A stretch of 56,385 nt of DNA, from positions 1,715,229 through 1,771,613 of the forward strand of contig BFEA01000076.1 in NCBI GenBank assembly GCA_003427395.1. Reading direction: 5' to 3'. The number at the start of each line of letters is the position of its first letter. The first letter of the stretch is position 1. This stretch comes from Chara braunii (Eukaryota > Streptophyta > Charophyceae > Charales > Characeae). Shown here one piece after another: positions 51,395 through 56,385 of this stretch. The notes beneath the pieces were generated by a model. It was not told the origin of the DNA and did not search any database. It saw nothing but the letters and a program-made list of their open reading frames with translations. The position numbers were made by a program, and so were the translations under genes.

Positions 51395-52410
51395 AGCACT
51401 TGTTGAGACCCGCGATCGGGCGAGGAGTAGGTGATCGAGCCCCTCGTTCCTTCTATTTAAGGCGGCCCGGTCTGACCACTCGGGCTTTTTCATTTTACTC
51501 CTGAATTTACGAACAAGTAATCGGATATAGCGACCGTGCAACAGGAAGGGACGAGTGCTAACTTCAACGCTACTTCGAAGCTGACTAAGAGGAAGAAGAC
51601 AGGGAGATGACAAGGAAGAAGAGTTAAAGGGGAGAGATGGAGGGAGACCTATCCGACCATCCTTAATGGAATCGGGCAGGGTGAAGGTTGAAGTTGGAGT
51701 TTTTGGGGCAGGCGATCATGAAGCTGTGCTCAGATTTGGATGAGAGTTAGTGGGAGAGGAGATAACAAGAAAAGAGAGAGCGCAGATGTAACGAGGAGAG
51801 TAGTGGCCAACGAAGAACGAGAGGGATTTTTTAATGTATCTCACTCATTTCTTCGTGGAATTGAGCAAATAAAGAGTGTAAACGGGGGTTTTGAGATGCT
51901 GCGGATCAACTGTCCGCGACAGATCTTTGATTTGGGCACTGGTTCGACCACTACAAGAGGTTTGGGCTGCGCAGCCACTATGGAAGTAAGGGATGTACCT
52001 TCCCATGTTCGAGTGGAAGATTCATTCGACTTTGCTCACCTAACGATGGAAGTAGCGTGAGGAGGGCAGTGGGTTCCAGACTCACCTGTTGGCAGGTGCT
52101 CCCAATCGTGATTGCGCCAATCTAATAGGGACACTGAATCATTGTTGCCCCGCCGTTATGGCCATCGTGGCGGTGCCCGACAATGCATTCTTGGTGGGAC
52201 GCTCGTCGTTGAGGGCGTCTGGGTCCGCTTGCTAAAGCCGCGCACACGTTCACTCACGAGAGGGAGAGAGAAAGTACTAACCTCGAACTAGCAATGCGGG
52301 ATGAACCGAAAGTCCAGCTACGGTGCTAAACGATGAGGCGCAGTCACGAGGGGACTTCCCAGGTATCTGTCCCGATTCTAAGGGCAGATTCCTTCTCACT
52401 TTGGACATGG
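51395..52410 (+). repeat. Body of the U6-headed repeat, copy b
   Basis: Shares ordered blocks with 45311-46560: CTTAATGGAATCGGGCAGGG, GAGAGAGAAAGTACTAACCTC, GCAATGCGGGATGAACCGAA and GGGCAGATTCC. No domain-bearing ORF. Confidence 0.5.
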
Positions 52411-52863
52411 TAAGTAGTGGAGTGGGTTGTGACGTGGTGTTGTTAGCTTCGAGGTCGCGCTGTTCATCTGGTTCGTCGTTTTCACCTTCAAGGTCATCCT
52501 TGAGAACCTGTGCGGGAGTTGCTCCTCCCGATCGCCAACTTAAATCCAGACATTGCTCGTCATCCTGATCCTATCCTCCCTCTATGTGGTAGTCGTGGCA
52601 ATCGGTGAATGCACTAGGCCAGGATCTAGTGTAAAATTCATTCCAATTTTGTTCATCCTATAAGTAGAAAAGTCTCTTTCTCGCGCACGTGCGAGCGGCG
52701 ACATTTGCATCTAACAACACCTTAGTCCGCACTCACGCCAGGATTTCTACTCAGTATACTTTGCCATCACAGTGGTATCGAATGCTCCCAAAGGTTGCCT
52801 GCTTAGAACGATTGTAGAGGAGAACTAATGAACCTGACCGCGGTGTTGACCAGGAACGATTGA

Positions 52864-52956
<93 letters not shown>

Positions 52957-53565
52957 CACTTAACGCGAGAATAGGAGCAGGAGGAAGGAAGAGCACGTAT
53001 TCGACTGTAGCAATCTGTGGTGTATTCTTCCCTGTTCCGGGGAAGATTCATCCTCTTTTCTACCGCAGCCACCGAGTCGTGCAGCGAGGCGCAACAGCGA
53101 CGAGCCCGCCTGCATGGATGTACCTTCTTAAATCCAGGCGGGGAGGGGGAGGTTGTGCAAGGAAGGTGTGAGACTAGTACCTACCTGGGAGCTGCATCTG
53201 GTCAAATTCGAGTGGCAATCTTCTCTCTCCTTTGGTCAGGCGAAGGAGTAACGAGAGGCGACCCCAACTGCATATATCAGGCTATGTTCTGGTGGAAGAT
53301 TCACTCTCAGTTCACACGGGCGATCGTGTAGCTGCTGATCGGGCCGCCGTTGTCGGAGGGTGCGGTGTCCCAACCCTCCTCTGCGTACCAAGTCCCTGCT
53401 TGGTACACGCCTTTGCTTCGATGTTGCGGCCTGTAGTCGTGTTCCCGAACCTCTATAAACCTTAGTACCCGAGTTATGCCTTGACGTTGACCGGTCCCGT
53501 TGGTGCCTGCCTCAGCAAAAGGGGGAAGGGGTGCGCCACAGGACTTTCTTTTGGTCCACGCAGGC
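52411..53565. other. Gene-free region with GA microsatellite and recurring short blocks
   Basis: GA microsatellite at 52868-52955. Blocks like GTTC.GGTGGAAGATTCA recur here and at about 52008, suggesting related repeat bodies. No gene seen. Confidence 0.5.
52868..52955. repeat. GA microsatellite
   Basis: More than 40 GA units. Confidence 0.95.
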
Positions 53566-53592
53566 TCGGCGCTGTCGGCGCGAATACCCTTG

Positions 53593-53783
53593 CGAGGGTA
53601 TCCGCCCTGGATTGTTGCAAGTGGCAGAAAGTAGGGTTGGGTTGTGAGTACACTGCACAAGTTGCGGTGGTGTTTGGTTCGCGTTGANCGAGGGTATCCG
53701 CCCTGGATTGTTGCAAGTGGCAGAAAGTAGGGTTGGGTTGTGAGTACACTGCACAAGTTGCGGTGGTGTTTGGTTCGCGTTGA
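53593..53783. other. Duplicated 95-base segment around a single N (assembly join)
   Basis: 53593-53687 and 53689-53783 are the same sequence separated by one N. Matches the pattern of the two larger gaps. Confidence 0.9.
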
Positions 53784-54454
53784 CTGAATGGTTGACGGGA
53801 AGTAGAGAGTATGTGGGCGCGCANCTTTGAGGCGCGAGTGATGATTTTTTTCTTGATGCTATAAGGTCNGCGTTTCCNCCGGNAAAAATTTTGGCTTTGG
53901 TTAAAACTAGGGAAAGTTGTTCCTTTATTGAAATGACCACNGTACATCTGCGTTCATACGGCATGCGTCATCGGGAGTGGCGTTGCTTTGAGCAGTAATT
54001 GGGGTGTGCTAGAGAAAGAGGAACGCAAGCGGTGACCTCCGCGTGCTAGGTGCAGGAGGTTGACAATCGTGGGCGAAGCCAGGCTCTATGGGCGGCAATT
54101 GCTGAGATCGCATAGTGTGCAACACACTAAGGTGACGGGGTATTACCGGTGTTTGGACTCATCAGAGGGGTCCTAGGGAGGAACTACGAACAGGATTTGG
54201 GAGGAGCAAAAGCCGGGGGTTTCCGACAAGGCGGCGGTAAAAGGGCCGGTCGCGGCAGGCTATGAGAGCCTCGGGCCGCNACCGCGGCATGAAGGGGCGA
54301 TGCACGTGGTGAGCCGAGCAACGTCTGCCCTTATGGCAGCGGAACATGACATCACAAAGTCATGGGCTTGGGGAATAAGCCAAGNGGTGGCCTTGGCACA
54401 CCCTTGCGGGCCTGGGCAGGCTGCAGTTACTCTTCATATAGAGAACTGGGCGTG
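53784..54454. other. Gene-free, low-quality sequence
   Basis: Several ambiguous bases. Partly homologous to 44430-44740. No gene seen. Confidence 0.45.
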
Positions 54455-54640
54455 TTGCANCCAAGCTTCNGCTTAGCCCTATTGGTTATAGTGCTAGACT
54501 TTCACCNAGCGNACCNTGGGATCGAGGCTGGCAGCCAGCAGCGAAGCAGCGGAGGGGCCCGTCGGAGTGAGCTGAGGGGTTGAGGGTCCTGTGGGACTAC
54601 CCCTCTTGGCTTTTTGCGAGGAGTTCCGACCGCGGGCCCG
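54455..54640 (+). repeat. tRNA-derived SINE-like repeat, copy 2
   Basis: CTTAGCCCTATTGGTTATAG and GGGATCGAGGCTGG mark the head; the body GAGGGGTTGAGGGTCC...GGGACTACCCCTC matches copy 1. Confidence 0.65.
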
Positions 54641-54808
54641 TGGGGTAGGACCAGATACCAGCGATCCCCCCCCCCCAGTTCCGCTTCCAAGAAGGTTTTT
54701 TCTAAGTGTTATTATTATTATTATTTTTTTTTATTTTTTTTTTTTCGTGTGGTTGTGTTCTGTTTCTAAACACGGTCCGGCGGTGGCACCAGGTCCGGCC
54801 GTGACTCA

Positions 54809-54870
54809 AGTACATAGTTCAGTGGATACACCACTGAACTGTTGTAAATACAGACCCAAACTCGGTCCAG
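54809..54870 (+). repeat. tRNA-like head of composite repeat, copy 2
   Basis: TAGTTCAGTGGATACACCAC, GAACTGTTGTAAATACAGAC and CTCGGTCC align with the other heads. No clear U6-like segment follows. Confidence 0.6.
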
Positions 54871-55223
54871 GACGCAGGCCCTCGTTGCCTGTCCGATCCA
54901 AGCAAAAGACATCGTCAGGCAGGGTGTTTGGCTGGGACGCCGCAGTTGGAGGCATACCGCCCAGTCCCACTGTCTGCTGTGGGAAGTTTGAGTGAGGGCA
55001 TGCCAGTTGGGACCAGAAAGATGCAAACTGTGTCCGGACGGAGCGGCACAGGGCACGGTAGGGAGATCCACAGCGGGGCAGACTGCACAGCTGTGCACCT
55101 GAAACCCCTCTCCGTTCCGCTGTTTTTTTTTATTATTTATTTTTTTTACTTATTCTTATATANCCCTTGGTTCCAGTTGGGACACAGCACANGTGCTGGT
55201 TCCGGGGCTGGCAAGGGTACCAA

Positions 55224-55286
55224 TGGGCTTAGCTCAGTTGGTACACACAGAACTGTTGAAAATACAGACCTCTGCTTGAACCCAGA
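55224..55286 (+). repeat. tRNA-like head of composite repeat, copy 3
   Basis: CTTAGCTCAGTTGGTACACA and GCTTGAACCCAG. The spacer that follows (TTTTCTGAATTACC, GGGGCCAGCCAG, CATGCCCACAGG) matches the spacer after copy 1. Confidence 0.7.
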
Positions 55287-55377
55287 TACAATCAGATGCC
55301 CAGAGTAACGTATTTTCTGAATTACCTAGGGGCCAGCCAGTCCCGAGGTATTACCTCATGGCCATGCCCACAGGTTG

Positions 55378-55413
55378 GTCCTTCGGGATGTCCGCTGAAG
55401 TTGAAACAATACC
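55378..55413 (+). repeat. U6 snRNA-like sequence, copy c
   Basis: GTCCTTCGGGATGTCCGCTG and TTGAAACAATAC: 5' stem-loop and adjacent U6 sequence, then divergence. Confidence 0.65.
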
Positions 55414-55553
55414 CCAACTGCGGGGGCAGTCGCGTGCGTTGGGCATGTGCAGCGACCGAAAATCCATGGGCTTGTTGCTCCCTGAGTTGTAGTCCTGAGA
55501 GGCAACTTCTGCAATAGGCCTGGCACCAGTTCCAGGACTGGTAGTGAGACCAA

Positions 55554-55612
55554 CTGGCTCGGCTCAGTCGGCATACCCACGAACTGCTGAAATGCAGATC
55601 CAGTCCCGGATC
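55554..55612 (+). repeat. tRNA-like head of composite repeat, copy 4
   Basis: CTCGGCTCAGTCGGCATACC, GAACTGCTGAAATGCAGATC and AGTCCCGGATCT align with the other heads. The U6-like segment follows after a shorter spacer of about 35 bases. Confidence 0.65.
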
Positions 55613-55648
55613 TGATATTGTGCAGCCTCATAGTGGGATTTGCCTTTG

Positions 55649-55703
55649 GTCCTTCGGGACATCTGCTACAATTGGAACGATACAGAGAAGATTAGCATAG
55701 CCT
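55649..55703 (+). repeat. U6 snRNA-like sequence, copy d
   Basis: The best match: GTCCTTCGGGACATCTGC, AATTGGAACGATACAGAG, AAGATTAGCATAGCC, including an intact ACAGAGA box. It lacks the U6 3' half. A TATA-like CACTATAAAG lies at about 55818. Confidence 0.82.
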
Positions 55704-56385
55704 GGGCAGTAATGCCTACCTGCTATAGCAGGTACTACGCATTGGTGGGCGCAGCTCCCAAGTGTTCCCTCACTGAAGGCCGGAGCATAGATGTGGCTGC
55801 TACGGGGGTCCCCGTAACACTATAAAGACAAGCGGGAGGGTTGTTATTCACTCCTTAGCAAATGTCAACTTCTATGGCTATCATCCCGCTGTCTGTAGCA
55901 ATCAATACCCTTCGCGGTGTATGGGTTGCAGCGCAGGTTGACACCGACCGGAGCCTGGGCACTGTAGGCGGAGCTAACAACAGCGGGGGGGGACGTTGGG
56001 CAGCAGCCAGGTGGCAACGGACAACGGGCAGAGCCGGGCGTCGTCAGGCGCAGCGGGTAGAGAGCGCTGTGGGGGCAGGCGCTAGGACAGAGGAAGGCGT
56101 GGGGAGTGAGGAGCGGGCCGGCCGAGTGGTGGAAATAAAGGAACGAACCAGGACCGGCGGGGGCGCCAAGTACATCCAGAATCGAAAGAAGGGAGAAGTG
56201 GCCATGGCGGGGTGAGGAAGCCACGACTCGCCCGTTCCTTAGCAGGAACGGGCGAAGTAGACGACAGATCTGGGGTAGTGGTGCTAGGCGAATCACATGG
56301 TAGGGTCAGTTTGGCCATCGGATTAGTAAGAAGAAAGGTTAGTCGAGAAAGAGGTCCGCGGAGCTATGGCGGAGAAGGGAGATGG
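55704..56385 (+). repeat. Body of the U6-headed repeat, copy d (runs off the window)
   Basis: Purine-rich, with TTAGTAAGAAGA...GCTATGGCGG blocks also found at about 46105-46145. No supported gene. Confidence 0.45.

Noticed and set aside
54140-54175. Second hammerhead (minus strand CTGATGAGTCC)
   Set aside because: The GAAA core and a closing stem III are missing; at most a decayed copy.
55224-55286. Functional tRNA gene
   Set aside because: A and B boxes are present, but the arms do not pair as a full cloverleaf and no clear anticodon arm or terminator is visible.
55649-55703. Functional U6 snRNA gene
   Set aside because: The 3' half is missing and there is no T-run terminator or upstream promoter in the expected place; it fits a repeat head.

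Overview
This window is nuclear DNA from a large, repeat-rich eukaryotic genome, most probably of the green lineage. Four chromodomain-type Ty3/gypsy elements primed by initiator-Met tRNA, a Penelope-like element with an N-terminal GIY-YIG nuclease, a Helitron helicase, tRNA-derived SINE heads and long CT/GA/TA microsatellites all point that way. A streptophyte alga such as Chara, or an early land plant, would fit, but the sequence does not prove a species. I see no intact host protein-coding gene. Nearly everything coding is transposon-derived, on the minus strand and broken.

Layout. (1) 1-5205: a decayed Penelope-like element (minus) between two 433-bp direct repeats (pseudo-LTRs), set in purine-rich microsatellite that continues to about 5815. 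(2) 6078-32841: Ty3/gypsy element A (minus). Its LTRs are 25 kb apart and are flanked by a perfect 5-bp duplication, GCAAT. Its 5' untranslated region is split by two further Ty3/gypsy elements, B (13099-22026) and C (22043-31085), so this is a nested retrotransposon cluster. (3) 32842-38430: spacer DNA, then truncated element D (3' LTR plus integrase to reverse transcriptase), which is related to C. (4) 38431-41160: unclassified, with a possible LTR/primer site and weak exon-like stretches. (5) 41170-44318: Helitron PIF1-type helicase, 5'-truncated and cut by one stop codon and one frameshift. (6) 44320-56385: gene-poor DNA made of SINE-like and longer repeats.

The most unusual material is in region 6. 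There is an array of twelve hairpins (48510-49430) with an invariant 19-nt core and arms that differ in sequence but remain complementary. There is a composite repeat joining a tRNA-like head to a U6 snRNA-like segment, with U6-like segments also heading longer repeated bodies. There is a complete-looking type III hammerhead ribozyme on the minus strand at 45054-45116.

Several oddities are assembly artefacts and should not be read as biology: two Tn5 mosaic-end (Nextera) adapter remnants (6411-6448 and 25326-25344), and three joins (18790-18844, 34192-34401, 53688) where the same 85-95 bp lies on both sides of the N run.
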